Shown piece after piece: positions 1 through 10,940 of a stretch of DNA of 64,000 nt (position 1 is its first letter; the number at the start of each line of letters is the position of its first letter). Position numbers and translations under genes: made by a program. The notes under the pieces are model-generated. The model saw only the letters and a program-made list of their open reading frames with translations. It had not been told where the DNA came from and searched no databases. The DNA is taken from contig CAMTDV010000013.1 in assembly GCA_947069175.1 (NCBI GenBank), positions 13,869,001 through 13,933,000 of the forward strand. Reading direction: 5' to 3'. The DNA is from Scalesia atractyloides. Its lineage: Eukaryota > Streptophyta > Magnoliopsida > Asterales > Asteraceae.

Positions 1-326
1 ATTGACTACTAGGCCTTCATTTTTAGATTTGGCTTAACTAAGGCAAATTTAGTTCATACTCAAGGTTTCACAAAGTAAATTTTAAAAAAATAATAAATAA
101 ATAAATAAACTAAGTTAGTGCATACATATGCCAGAATTTTGGGCCATTAGTTAAGATTTTCTATTATCAACCAAACAAAAAAATTGTGACAATATCACAC
201 ATTCAAACAAAAGCTTTAAGGTTTGCTTACCAAACATTGGTTTGGTTTGGTTAATTAAATTTTATAAATGCATGTAACTGAAACCAAACCGATATACTTT
301 GCTATCAACAATATTTAAATACTCAC

Positions 327-596
327 GTTACGAATTTCAGCTAACTTTTTGGTTTCTTGTTCAACGCGGCTTAACTGAGCTTGAACTCTCTCCTTGACCT
401 CCATCTTCTTCTTTGTGATCTCTTCTTCTTTAGCCCGGAAAGCAAACAAGGCCGATTTTGATAACTCATCGTCACAATCAATCAACGGGCTTGCATGACA
501 AGTGCTTAGTCCCGCGCTCTTCATTCGGATAATCTTTTTCGACGATTGTTGTTGTTGATCCAATGTTGTAGATAAGCATGCCATTTTTTCCAACAA
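327..596 (-). CDS. DUF662 / RAB6-interacting golgin-like protein, first coding exon (partial gene)
   Basis: About 90 residues. The C-terminal half has a charged helical block with AFRAKEEEITKKKMEVKERV followed by QAQLSRVEQETKKLAEIR. This matches the start of the conserved domain of the plant DUF662 family, annotated as RAB6-interacting golgins: small coiled-coil proteins thought to act at Golgi or vesicle membranes. The N-terminal part is low-complexity (QQQQSS). The reading frame runs into a strong splice donor, GTGAGT (minus strand, 321-326), so the exon ends at 327 after an Asn codon. The rest of the domain is not found in 1-320 and must lie beyond the left edge. Start: the first Met of the frame at 596, or the Met four codons later; the sequence does not decide. 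Function is known from family naming only. Confidence 0.72.
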
Positions 597-1080
597 TGTA
601 CACGCACCCTTTTGTACTACAATAATATCTCTCTTTTGCTTCTCTTGAATCTATGATGGGTTGGTTTTAAAATGAGCACAAGCAGTAGCTTTTTGTATAA
701 TAAAATAGAGATGAGGTGGAAAGCCGGCCCATTATACCCAACTCACCAATTATCACATTTTTATAAAACAAAAGGAGGGACCAAATTATTACCGCTCATC
801 TTTTTTAAAAAAAGAAAGAAAAGATGAGTCATTGGGACCAAACTTTTATTTAAAAGCAAACAGGATGGGGCTCTTAATCGAAGAGTTTGTTTAAAGTCTG
901 TCACTTTGAGAATATACTTTCAAATATAGGCGGGTTAGGGTAGTAGTAAAAATATGTCATGCATGCATTTATATATTTGAAAGGTCCAAATCCAAGTTAA
1001 TAAGGGCTCAAAACCAAGCCCTAGAGGCCCACCAGATGATTATGTTATGCGTTTGGTTCAAATCTCTGTATAAGTACATG
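597..1080. other. 5' flank of the DUF662-like gene, no other gene seen
   Basis: This stretch would hold the promoter and 5'UTR of the minus-strand DUF662-like gene. It is AT-rich and has no convincing ORF. The short ORFs that exist show no composition or motif that supports coding. Confidence 0.4.
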
Positions 1081-1396
1081 TTGTGATTAACCAAAAATTT
1101 GGATCTAGTCCGTAGCTTTTTTAAAGTATACGGATGGTCCATGTGGTTTGCACTTTGTAACGCATTTAGTCCCAAATTTTGCCAAAAGTACATGGATGAT
1201 CCTTTGGTATGCACTTTGTAACACATTTAGTTATTAAAAGTTGGGACTAAATACGTTACAAAGTGTAAACCACAGGGACCATCCATGTACTTTTACCAAA
1301 AATTGAAGACTAAAAATGTTATAAGTGCAAATCACAGAACCATGTGTATACTTTGGAAAAACTAGAAACTAAAATTAAAATTTTGGTTAATCACAA
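1081..1396. repeat. Foldback MITE with long inverted arms
   Basis: The ends are TTGTGATTAACCAAAA (1081) and its reverse complement TTTTGGTTAATCACAA (ending 1396). Inside, blocks such as GGACCATCCATGTACTTTT and ACTAAATACGTTACAAAGTG recur in opposite orientation on the two halves, so almost the whole unit folds back on itself. Flanks share ACATG (left 1076-1080; right inside GACATG), a possible short target duplication. Probably a Mutator-like or foldback MITE; superfamily not settled. Confidence 0.6.
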
Positions 1397-2408
1397 GACA
1401 TGACGTGCGTTAATCTAATTTAAACCACCACATGGTTGAAAGAATTATAAAGAACAATTTACTTGCAATACCTTACTGCATTGTAATTGATTTTAGTTTA
1501 AAAAAATATTGAGTACTGTAGTTTCTTTTCTCAAAACATGTGTTTCATGTTTATATTATTTTTGGTATATCACAATAAAAAAAGTTCATGTGATAAGTAC
1601 AAAGTTATAAAAATAGCCCCTAGAGTTCATTTAATACAAAATGGTTCCTTGGGTGTTATTTTTACATCAACCATGCCTTAACAACATTATATTGAACTTA
1701 CCAGACTCTCACATGAGGGTAATTTCAGGTTTTTTTTCACCTTTTCTTGTTTACCATTCAGTTTTGTTTCCTTTAATCGACCTCCTCACCTAAGTTAGAT
1801 ATATGGTGTATGGACAGTGGCGGATCTAGCTCAAAAACTTAGGGTATCCTAAAAAAGATTGGGATTAAGGGTATCATTTGTATTATAAAAATAAAAATTT
1901 TACACTACGTAGACAAAGTTGAAGGGTATTTTTACACTACGAATATGGAATTGAGGAGTAGCCCGAACTATCCCTCCTTGTACATTGCCCCCGCTCCTAT
2001 GTATGGATCATGTAGTAAATGGTAGGTAGAGGTGACGGAGTTTTGACTTGACTAAATTGTGGTGTGGTGCTCGAGGGTATGGACAATGGTGGTGTGCGAT
2101 GGACGGTATTGGTGTGTTTTGGGATGAGTATGGTGATGAATGAGTGCAAATATTGATGAGGGTGGTGGGGGTTGTGGTCGATGGTGGGGATGATGGTTAA
2201 ATGACTTAATGCTATAACAATTCTAGAAATAGATAACTATTGTTATTTACATTTACATAAATAGTGTCTCTTGTTTAACCTAAGTTATATATTTGAAGCC
2301 TAAGTTTAAAAGGTTGCACGTTCCCACTTTATAAAAGTTTAAGATGTATCAGTCGTTAAATAGTAAGTTAAATTTGTGTTAAACAAAATTATTTACAAAT
2401 CCAAAACT
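1397..2408. other. Intergenic, with a remnant of a CAGTGGCGGATCTAG-type element
   Basis: No gene is seen. Around 1815 the sequence CAGTGGCGGATCTAGC resembles the terminus of the short inverted-repeat elements found intact at 3088-3271. A degenerate opposite end may lie near 1985 (CCCCCGCTCCTATG). The region 2030-2200 is G/T-rich with GGTGGTG tracts and no coding structure. Confidence 0.3.
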
Positions 2409-2424
2409 AAAGAACCTCAAATCT

Positions 2425-2655
2425 GTCTATGGCGTTATAGCCTAGTGGCATCTTGGGGGGTGGGATAACGCTTTATGACCAATAGGTCCTGGGTTCGATT
2501 CCCACAAAGGGTGGTTTTCCCATATTTATTAGGGTTTCTCCTGAATTGGTGTATAGGCATTATGCCTAGTGGAGATGGATATGATCAGGTGGTTCCGCTG
2601 GTGGCACGATGATACTACAGTGATCCGTCAGTGATCCAAATTTACCGTTAAAAAA
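2425..2655 (+). mobile_element. tRNA-derived SINE with target-site duplication
   Basis: The head has a Pol III promoter: box A TAGCCTAGTGG at 2438-2448 and box B GGTTCGATTCC at 2492-2502, spaced as in tRNA-derived SINEs. The 3' end is an A-run at about 2650-2658. The element is bracketed by a 16 bp direct repeat with one mismatch (AAAGAACCTCAAATCT at 2409-2424; AAAGAACCTCAAGTCT at 2656-2671), the length expected from LINE-mediated insertion. The body after box B is SINE-specific and has no ORF. Young enough that the duplication is still clear. Family name not assigned. Confidence 0.88.
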
Positions 2656-2671
2656 AAAGAACCTCAAGTCT

Positions 2672-3087
2672 AAGAGTAGTTTAGGGGTTATGACATGTGG
2701 TTATGAGAAAGTGCTTAAATCTATATAAAATATGAACATATATACTTTACATCGTTTCCATCAAATCTTTGTTGGTAGTGGCTATCCATTGGCAATATTG
2801 GGGGCCGACAAAAGGGGAGCGGGAGAAAAACTTAAGCTTATCGAACCAAACCCCACTCCTTTATGATTTCAAATAAAAATACAAACTTTTTGAGAACGAT
2901 TGAAAGCGGAGACAATCACCCATAAATCTCATCTAATTTTCATACTGCTTCGTGGGGATGGAGCGAAGATGCTTGTTACACCGGCATGTCCTTGATTCCA
3001 CCGGCTTGATTCGTGGAGAGAGAGAGGTGAAATAGTTGAGCATTGGCGGAGTTAGAACAAATATATAAGGGGATCAGGGTTAATATG
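2672..3087. other. Intergenic
   Basis: No coding region is seen. Near 3042 the motif ATTGGCGGAGTTAGAAC looks like one terminus of the element class that inserted complete at 3088, so an older relative may be present here. Confidence 0.25.
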
Positions 3088-3271
3088 AGGGGGCGGAACT
3101 AGAGGGGGTCAAGAGGGTCCGCCGACCCACCGGTCGCAGATACTTATTGGATTTGTATATATAAAATATGAGATTTTTATAGGAAAAACATGATTTGTAC
3201 CTCTAGTTGTAGTCGGTAGAGAAGATTGCCTTATTATGACCCCCCGATAAGTAATTTCTGGTTCCGCCACT
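3088..3271. mobile_element. Short TIR element (MITE) with 9 bp TSD
   Basis: 184 bp bounded by a perfect 9 bp duplication GTTAATATG (3079-3087 and 3272-3280). Termini are AGGGGGCGGAACTAG and, on the opposite strand at the right end, AGTGGCGGAACCAG, giving imperfect inverted repeats. A 9 bp duplication is typical of Mutator-like elements; if one base is chance, it would be 8 bp and hAT-like. No ORF. Confidence 0.7.
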
Positions 3272-3280
3272 GTTAATATG

Positions 3281-3877
3281 TATATACAATTTTCAAACGA
3301 AATGCGTGTAGATTTACATTACTAGGCAAAAACACGGAGGCTCCTTAAAAGATTCGCCCATGAAGGTGAGGATGGTATTCAAAACATAGTTAAATTGTAT
3401 TTTAGACATTTGGTATAAATTTACAGATTTTTAACTAAAGTTAGTGCCAGAAGTTATACTTGTTAGACAATTAAAAAACACAATCAAAACATACTACTTT
3501 TTATATTTGGATCCTAAAGGTGTGACTAGAGCCAAACGACGTGTGCCAGAGTACTAGAGCCAAAGGACGTGTGTAATTAGGTCTTTATTATTATGGCTCT
3601 ATGATGGTGTATAGCATATAGTTTTTTTTTAAAGTAATGGGTTTATAAGTTTTTGAGAGAATGTATAAAATTATAAGACTCTAATTTTGTAGGTAGAGGT
3701 GATGAGATGATACTATATTATTTGTAAATAGGCAACAACATGATGACTTGACATTATTTTTCATTCTTAGGCTAAATGGTGTGGTCATGATCTTTTACAT
3801 AGGTGTTATGTCACACACTTTTAATCTACCATTCAAAATCACTACTCTAAGGGTGTGGTTATGACCCAAACCACTAT
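3281..3877. other. Intergenic, preceding a solo LTR
   Basis: No gene is seen. The last 40 bases (about 3835-3877, with ACTACTCTAAGGGTG and ATGACCCAAACCACTAT) recur with changes at about 6188-6230 on the other side of the solo LTR, so a local duplication or paired MITE arms existed before the LTR arrived. Confidence 0.4.
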
Positions 3878-4182
3878 TGTAACGCCTCGCTTTTTCATAC
3901 TTTCCTTATTTAGAAAGTAATGATGTATTTCTATTTTTGGAAACTTATAGTCGTAATCCGAGACTTGAATCATAATGAAACTTATACTTGATACATACTT
4001 GTTTTACATGCATTCAATCGTTTAATATGTGTTTACACACATACTCGATACTAAAATATACTTACGCATACGTTATACACTTAAAAACATGCTAAATTAT
4101 GAGTTTCTAGTATAAAATACTGGAATTATCAAACTCTAAGGGTCAAACTGCAAATTTAGGAAAATTCTGTCGGGAAGCACTA

Positions 4183-4440
4183 CCATGCTCATGACCCGCA
4201 CGACCATGCTCATGACTCGCAGTGCTCATGACAACTCAGTGAAGATTCATGACCCGCACGACCATGCTCACGATACGCACGGTCATGCTCATGACCCGCA
4301 CGACCATGCTCATGACTCGCACGATAGTGCTCATGACCACTCAGTGAAGATTCATGACCCGCACGACCATGATCATGTCTTGCACGGTCATGCTCATGGC
4401 TCGCACGACCATGCTTATGATTGGCACGACCGTGCCAAAT
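4183..4440. repeat. CATGACCCGCACGACCATG tandem repeat inside the solo LTR
   Basis: About 250 bp of imperfect tandem repetition built on CATGACTCGCACGACCATGC and related units, with a longer block (CACTCAGTGAAGATTCATGA) interspersed twice. On the plus strand it happens to translate to a His/Asp-rich run, but that frame has no support beyond the repeat. It lies 110 bp before the LTR TATA box, so it is probably U3 repeat sequence. Confidence 0.75.
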
Positions 4441-4550
4441 GACCAGGTCTTGCAGAATCTTTCAAAATGCGCGAATTTTGGCTCCATTTCCCTTTTTCCA
4501 ACCCCCAACCACCACCAACTTCATTAATTACCTAACCCTAATTTCCCCAT

Positions 4551-4558
4551 TATAAATA
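4551..4558 (+). promoter_or_regulatory. TATA box of the solo LTR
   Basis: TATAAATA, followed about 30 bp later by a CT-rich stretch typical of a plant LTR transcription start. Orientation agrees with the TG..CA reading of the LTR. Confidence 0.5.
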
Positions 4559-6373
4559 CCCTACTTCCCTTCATTCTCAAATCACACTTAAATCTTCTCT
4601 TCTATTCTCTACAAGCTCTAAAGAGCTCTATTCTTCTCTCAAATATCAAAGCTCCTAAAAAAGTGAGTTCTAACTCACCTCACTCTTTTGATATTTCCTT
4701 ATTTCTTACTACCTGGAAGTACCTTTTGGAATGTTTCTATAAGTCTTCCATGGAAGACTAACTTGGAACATAACCATATCTAAGGTCCCAAAAGTAAAGA
4801 CTTTCTTAGTTTTATTAGGGTTTTACCCACAAGTGTTGTATCCTTTCAAGCTTGTTCTCGAAACAAGACTTGAGTTGGTATAGTGTGATCACTTGGAAGC
4901 CTTGGCTATCCTAACTTCGATCCACCACCTCACTTGATTGATTTCGTTTACTTTTGTCCCGTACTTTTATGTTCAAACTTACTCATGACCATCCTTGTCG
5001 TCCTTGTGATGACTTGCGCATTGGTAAAATATACTGAGAGGTTTTAAAAGGAAGGCTATCCTCCTACCTCCATGCATGACTTCTATGAATCTACATGATG
5101 TTTTTGAATTACTTATACTATGTAACATATATATGTATGCATGTACTAACCGAACTCTTGATGATGATCAAATGATTACTTGTCATGGTACTAGGTTACA
5201 TCACCTAAGTACTTAATCTCTCGTTACGATTCTAATGGGTATCTTAACCCATGAAATCACATCAACCCAAATGGGTCTTATAGTGTCAAAAACGAGTATT
5301 AAGTCTAAGTGATTACTTTCTCGTATAAACTACTTTATTGCATTTAAATTCCTTAAATCTTCCGTTATCGTTCGAATACTTACCAACCTACGTCTCCTCT
5401 TGTAGGATAACTCGACGCTCAACCCATCCAACAACCACCTTCGCGAACTCGCCAAGTTTGAAGACTTAGCAAAACCGTGAGTACACTCGACCCACTTTTC
5501 GTTTAAAACACTTTTGGGTGTAACATGTTTACTTATATCAAAACCACAACACTTAAACTTTATGAAATGCACAAACAATCCTATACATATGAACACTTGA
5601 TACGCTTACGTGATGCTTATATCTTGGACATTGTTTATGTGATACTTTAGTCATTAACTTGTTTTAAGCCTTTGTCTAACATGTATAGCGCTATAGGAAT
5701 TCACGCATCCCCCTCCATCGCATAAACTTGAGGCCATGTTAAACAACGTGTTTGCGTTAAGGGTTTGGCTAGAGTATTGCATGCCTTGTATATGCTCTTA
5801 TAAAATCATAGTTGCCATGAGGATTCGTTTAAACTTTAATCGTATACGTATGCCATGCTTAAACTTGTGTACTCGCCTTTGCTTTTGCATTGAATTGTAT
5901 TTTAAACATGTTACAAGTTGACAAAGAGGATGCTATGAAATCAAGTAGCAAGGATTTAGATACACATATAGACATTTAGGTTAATGTTATTGTATCAATT
6001 TTGTTGTATTATGTTTATTGTATTTGCTTCAATGTTATACTTGACAATTATTATGAAATGAAATCCGACTTTAATTAAATATTGTCATTATTAGCGTTGT
6101 GAGCAATGAGCAATCTCGTTATCGTCTCATTCCGATGTTTCCGCCATCGGTTGTGGTGTCACAGCTATCCCCTTTATATATTAAATCCAAAACCACTACT
6201 CTAATGGGATGGTCATGACCCAAACCACTATCACCTTTATTATTTTAATATATTTTTGTCTCAAAATTTTCAAATGCGAGGGCCGTGGTAATCGTGGTTA
6301 ATTCATGTTTCCACGTGGCGAATCATATTCCAACCATGACTCCTAAGCCTTATTAATGTTTTCAAAATAATGC

Positions 6374-6507
6374 AAATTAAACGGCGTTAGCATCAAATAC
6401 AAATAGGTTTTTCATTATGGAACGTATGAAGCATAGAGAAAAATTAAATGGCGTTAGCATCAAATACAAATAGGTTTTTCATTATGGAACGTATGAAGCA
6501 TAGAGAA
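6374..6507. repeat. 67 bp tandem duplication, two near-identical copies
   Basis: Copy 1 is 6374-6440 and copy 2 is 6441-6507; they abut with no spacer. The only difference seen is one transition (AAACGGCG versus AAATGGCG). Such fidelity implies a recent event or an assembly effect. No gene is nearby. Confidence 0.9.
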
Positions 6508-7227
6508 AAACACGTGATCCCATTTATTTTGTAAATAATGTAATTACTCTTCTAGAAAATGAATTGGAGTAGTTACCATTACCCCCGGTGTTAAAGTAAT
6601 ATAATGATTATTACGCCACTTTTAAACTATAACCTAATAATAATTACTCTAGTTCGACTTTTATCAGCGTAATTACACTACTGCTTCTCACACTTTACAC
6701 ACTAAAATTTAGTTGTGCCGATCCTACCCCAATTAAACATTAGTATATTAAAAAAAAGAAGGAAAGAACAAATTAAACACACATATACCTTTAGTATCTG
6801 AAGTTAATATTTCCGATAATTTACTAATTTAATAGCGATTACTTTAATTAATACAGTAGTAACTATAATTTATAAAAATGAGATAATAATGATTTTCCTA
6901 GGAAAAATTTGCAAGCAATAAACAAAGTGATAATGAAACTAATTAAATAGAAAATTACAAGGCCAAAGTTAAAAAACAAAAGTACAAAACTAATACAGGC
7001 TACAACAAAGCTAGAGCCTAGAGTTGACAAGCCCAAGAAAACCAACATTAGTATTGCCCATTAGACAGAACCATAGGCCCATGCAAACAAACACAATGTC
7101 ATTCATGATTATGCTATTTATCATAATTTAAATACATATTTGCAAATGGGGTTTCGAATTTGAGTGGTAACAATTTGTTAAATGCTCAAGGATTTAATCA
7201 GTTGGTTAAATAAGTAGCTTGAACTCC
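6508..7227. other. Intergenic, AT-rich
   Basis: No gene, RNA or clear mobile element is recognised. Several short AT-rich ORFs on both strands lack any supporting motif. Confidence 0.3.
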
Positions 7228-7236
7228 ATATTTATT

Positions 7237-7754
7237 GGGTTATTGTATTTTATCATTTTCAACTATATGGTATTGGTCGTTGCTATTCCAAATTATCACT
7301 TTAATTCTCACTAGTGGTGGACCTACCTTATAATAAGAGGTAACATTCGCTACCCCTTGACGCTCCGGCGGTAGTGTAAATTTTGGAAAACATTTTCGCT
7401 TTTTGACATTTTTTCGATTTCGTTACCCTTTTTGAAACATCAACCCTTTAAGGATTTTCTAGATCCGTTATTGATTCCCACCACTTTCAACTTAACACTT
7501 TGAATGTTGTGTCACTCTGTAGGTGAACATTTCTTAGTGTCTGACTTGTTATTAGTGATATTAGACTAACATTATGTGAATTACTAATGATGAAAGTGCA
7601 TCTGCTCCTAAAAGGAAAAAGGGAGCAAAAAACCACTCAACCTAAGTGACACAACACACAAAGTGTTAAGTTAGAAGTGGTGTGAGTTAAAATGATAGTT
7701 GGGAGTGGCAACCGTCAATATCCAATAGTTGAGAGTGATAAAATCCAATAACCC
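7237..7754. mobile_element. Mutator-like MITE with long inverted arms, itself carrying an insertion
   Basis: Arms of over 100 bp: the left arm starts GGGTTATTGTATTTTATCA and the right arm, read in reverse, GGGTTATTGGATTTTATCA. The arms continue through blocks such as CTTAACACTTTG and TTGTGTCACT. The unit is bracketed by a perfect 9 bp duplication ATATTTATT (7228-7236 and 7755-7763), the signature length of Mutator-like transposition. The left arm is split at 7312-7473 by a second element. No ORF, so non-autonomous. Confidence 0.78.
7312..7473. mobile_element. hAT-like short element nested in the 7237-7754 MITE
   Basis: Begins TAGTGGTGGACCTA and ends GGATTTTCTAGATCCGTTATTG. The flanks are ATTCTCAC (7304-7311) and ATTCCCAC (7474-7481), an 8 bp duplication with one change. 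Removing it restores continuous pairing of the host MITE's left arm with its right arm, which supports the boundaries independently. Related in terminal sequence to 3088-3271. Confidence 0.7.
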
Positions 7755-7763
7755 ATATTTATT

Positions 7764-8844
7764 TTGTAAACGACGCCTAATATTAACATTATGTTATATA
7801 TCAATTGCTATAAAAATCATCCTAGATCACAAACATACTCTTCTAAGTATTTTGGAAAGGCAAACGCTAACTAACAAAGCTTGCACACAGCACACGTATA
7901 TGAAGATAACGAAATATACAATTGGCTGAGTTACATATAACTTTAATATAAAGAAGTTACTGAAATGCTTTATCCCTAAGATATAAATAGAAAATGTAAA
8001 ACACGGTAAAAGAAATTGCATTCCATTAAAGGTAAACAATCAGTCAGTGACTGTAAACGAGCTGAGCTGGACTTGTTTAAGTTATTAGAGTCCGAGTTCG
8101 TCTTATTGCGACTCGTTTGTACTTATTCAAACTTGCCCTTGACTCAGGCTTGGCTAATCTATGATTAATTATTCGTATTTTGCATAAGCTTATAATTATA
8201 TAGAATAACAACTATTATATATGTATATTTAATATATCAGATAAAACATATACAAATAATAGGCTTGTGAGTCTACTCAAACATATTTAAAAGTAAATCT
8301 CATGTTTGTTTATTAAACAAACTTATTTTTAATTTTAGCTCGTTTAAGCTCAATTTAATTAAAACTTTTAATTAGCCTATGTTACATAAAGGTGTCTAAG
8401 CTCATTTATAGTCATACAACTGGTATTGCTTGATCCAACTCCCCAAGCTCAAGCCCACTCCAAGTATGAATAATGACATGATGTTACTTTTAGAGTGCCA
8501 AAAGTTTTTACCCTTACGTACGTTAGTCTAGTCAGAATTTCTTTTTGCTCTTTTGCTCGAAACTTAACTATATGTAGCATCTTTTTTTTCATTTGAGCAA
8601 AAAAATTGTTTGTTTCCTACAGAAAACTTACATCAAGTAAACTTCAAAAATAATCACTCAGTTAGTATTGAGTGTGAAGAGCAAGTCAAATAGATCTATA
8701 GTAAAGTTATAAACAAAATTTAGTATAAGATTGAATCATTTGATCACTAGGGTTCTTAAGATTGCTTTAGTCTAGTTCGGTTTTGGCCAGTCATATTAAA
8801 ATTGATATGATAGTTTTTTAAACTATATTTTACTTTTTATATGT
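7764..8844. other. Intergenic with a degenerate hAT-like MITE
   Basis: From about 8050 the motif TGTAAACGAGCTGAGC, followed by tracts rich in CTCGTTT and GAGCT, is typical of plant hAT MITEs. The right boundary is unclear (around 8400) and no duplication was found. No coding region is seen. Confidence 0.35.
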
Positions 8845-8852
8845 ATGTCACA

Positions 8853-9341
8853 TAAGGTTGCAAACGAACTGAACTATGTTCGTTTGTTAAGAAATATGTG
8901 TGTTCACGAACTGTTAACGAATGGGTGTTTGTTTGTTAAGAAAATGAACTTTTTTGTGTTCGTTTGTGTTTATTCATTAAGTTTAGGCAACGAACGAAAA
9001 CGAACGTTGATGAACACAAATGAGCATAAACTAATGTTCATGAACACAAATGAAAACAAACGAACACAAACACGCGTGATGAACAGATGATATAATATAA
9101 TGACACTTATTAAATATTTTATTTGTTGGAATTTTTAAATATTTAAATAAAATATAAAAAATAAAACCTGAATGAACTATCGAACACAATCGAACATAAA
9201 TGAACGCGGCCTCTGTTCATGTTTGTTCATTTAACTAAACGAATGGAATTTATTGTTCGTGTTCGTTTGTTTAATAAGTGAACGAACACAAACGAACTTC
9301 CGCCGAACTGTTCGCCGAATGTTCGGTTCGTTTACCCCCTA
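8853..9341. mobile_element. hAT-like MITE, 489 bp, perfect 8 bp TSD
   Basis: Bounded by ATGTCACA at 8845-8852 and 9342-9349. Ends are TAAGGTTGCAAACGAACTGA and, reversed from the right, TAGGGGGTAAACGAACCGA. The interior is packed with variants of GTTCGTTTGT and its complement AACGAACACAAA, so large parts can fold back. An 8 bp duplication and TAGGGGTGTAAAC-type ends are characteristic of non-autonomous hAT elements. A fragment of a relative sits at about 40735-40905. Confidence 0.87.
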
Positions 9342-9349
9342 ATGTCACA

Positions 9350-9955
9350 GATCATGTTGGTTTTGGTAACAAAAAAAACATAATTTAATATTTACTTGGT
9401 TTAGTTTGTTGAAATGAATTTTAAAATTTTCAAATCCGAAGAGTGTGAAACCAACCCGATTAAGACCCCAAAGAGAGATAAATGAAGAAAACAACATGAA
9501 GAATAAATGTTTTTGAATATGGAGACATGCGAAAGAGAAAGACACCGCCCAAGATGCCTCCACAAACATTTATCTGAATTTGAGGTCAGGATTCTTAAGC
9601 TTAAACGTTTTTTTAATAAAAAGTAATTTGTCTCACGTAGTTTTGGTGGAGACACCTCATGCCTTAATTCATGTCACATGTTCACTTGTTTACTTATGTT
9701 TATTTTTTAAAGGATAAACTAATTTATTAAAAACCACGTGTAATTTGTAATTATTTTTACTTTAATAGAAGGAAGTGTAAAGGGAATTTGTTAATCATCA
9801 TGTGTTTAATACCTAAATAATCTTATTTATAGATGTTTTATATAGATATTTTATCAAAATAGTTGGTTTTAAATGCATACAAGATCAGTAATGACATTTG
9901 TCTTCAAAAATATCTTTAACCATAAGTTTTCTCATCAACTTAAATACTCACTCTC
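9350..9955. other. Intergenic
   Basis: No gene is recognised. Overlapping minus-strand ORFs at 9345-9655 (74 and 84 codons) show no domain or codon pattern that supports them. Confidence 0.3.
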
Positions 9956-9958
9956 TAA

Positions 9959-10242
9959 GAGCATTCACATCCAACCCCTCATTTTTAACTTATATTACAC
10001 TAAAAATCACTGCATTTCTCTTTTTTTTTTCCAATTAACTAATACTTTTTAATACCTTTTATCATTACATTTTCTCTTTCTTCCACTGACAATTACTTTA
10101 AAAATTATAAAGGGTAAATACTGTCCTCTCAAATTTACATATGAACAATAATGTTTTCTCTCATGCTCTTCTCACAACCAGCTAACACCACTTTTCATAA
10201 AATAACCCCCCACATAATTTGGGGGAAGGTATGTGAATGCTC
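9959..10242. mobile_element. PIF/Harbinger-like MITE, TAA target duplication
   Basis: Termini GAGCATTCACATCCAACCC (left) and GAGCATTCACATACC (right, reversed) form inverted repeats, flanked by TAA on both sides (9956-9958 and 10243-10245). The 3 bp TAA/TTA duplication and the size of 284 bp fit Tourist-type Harbinger MITEs. Interior is AT- and CT-rich with no ORF. Confidence 0.8.
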
Positions 10243-10245
10243 TAA

Positions 10246-10940
10246 CACTACTTCAAATTCTGTAATAATTTCAAATACAAGACTTAAACACTCAATCTTA
10301 ATAGAAAAGACATGGTATTAGAGCCGACTCAAACATTTTGAAGACCAAAGCCAAGCAATATCAACAACATAACCAACTTGAGATTAAATATCAACAAGAC
10401 AATTTGAAAATGGATCAAGAGTGGTAAAATATTATCCTATTGTTGAGCCTGTTCACGGTGATAATAACTAATTAACGTCTAATTCATTAAATGATTTTCA
10501 CATCCATCTATTCTTTCAACTTCTCCTCTTCAAAACCCATCTCCTCACAACAACATCATGCAAATGAACCATATAATCACATCAACCATTAAACCCCTTG
10601 TTTGTGCTTACCCAATGATATTGGGAAAAGAAGAACCCACAAGCTGCCAAACTTTATAGCCGTTACCATCCTTAAGTCGCCTAAAACTAGGGTTAAATCA
10701 TAAACCCATAAACTTAAATTTAGAAAATAATGAACCCACATTATGCTTTCTTACCCTTTGCAGAAACCCTATGTTTCTCTCTCCCTCGTTCTCTTCTATA
10801 AAACCATTCTCAAAACTATAAAACCTTAATGAAAAATTGGAGGCCCCTTAGACATGGTGGCCTTAAACAGTTGCATCATTTGAATTACCCTAGAGTCGGC
10901 CCTACATGGTATTAAATATATATTTATATATATATATATA
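10246..10940. other. Intergenic ending in a TA microsatellite
   Basis: No gene is seen. The last 20 bases are a (TA)n tract, which continues on the far side of the next element (11395-11452), consistent with insertion of that element into a microsatellite. Confidence 0.3.

Larger units (their letters stand above)
3878..6163 (+). mobile_element. Solo LTR of a Ty3/gypsy-type retrotransposon
   Basis: Begins TGTAACGCCTCG and ends GGTGTCACA, the TG..CA form of a chromoviral LTR. Flanking pentamers are ACTAT (3873-3877) and GCTAT (6164-6168), four of five identical. A TATA box lies at 4551-4558, followed by a pyrimidine-rich stretch, so the LTR reads on the plus strand. No internal coding region is attached on either side, so this is a solo LTR of about 2.29 kb left by LTR-LTR recombination. 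The short ORFs inside it are not genes. It is unrelated in sequence to the other two LTR families in the window. Confidence 0.7.

Noticed and set aside
4185..4442. 85-codon plus-strand ORF rich in His and Asp
   Set aside because: It is the translation of a DNA tandem repeat within an LTR; no start context or conserved domain supports a protein.
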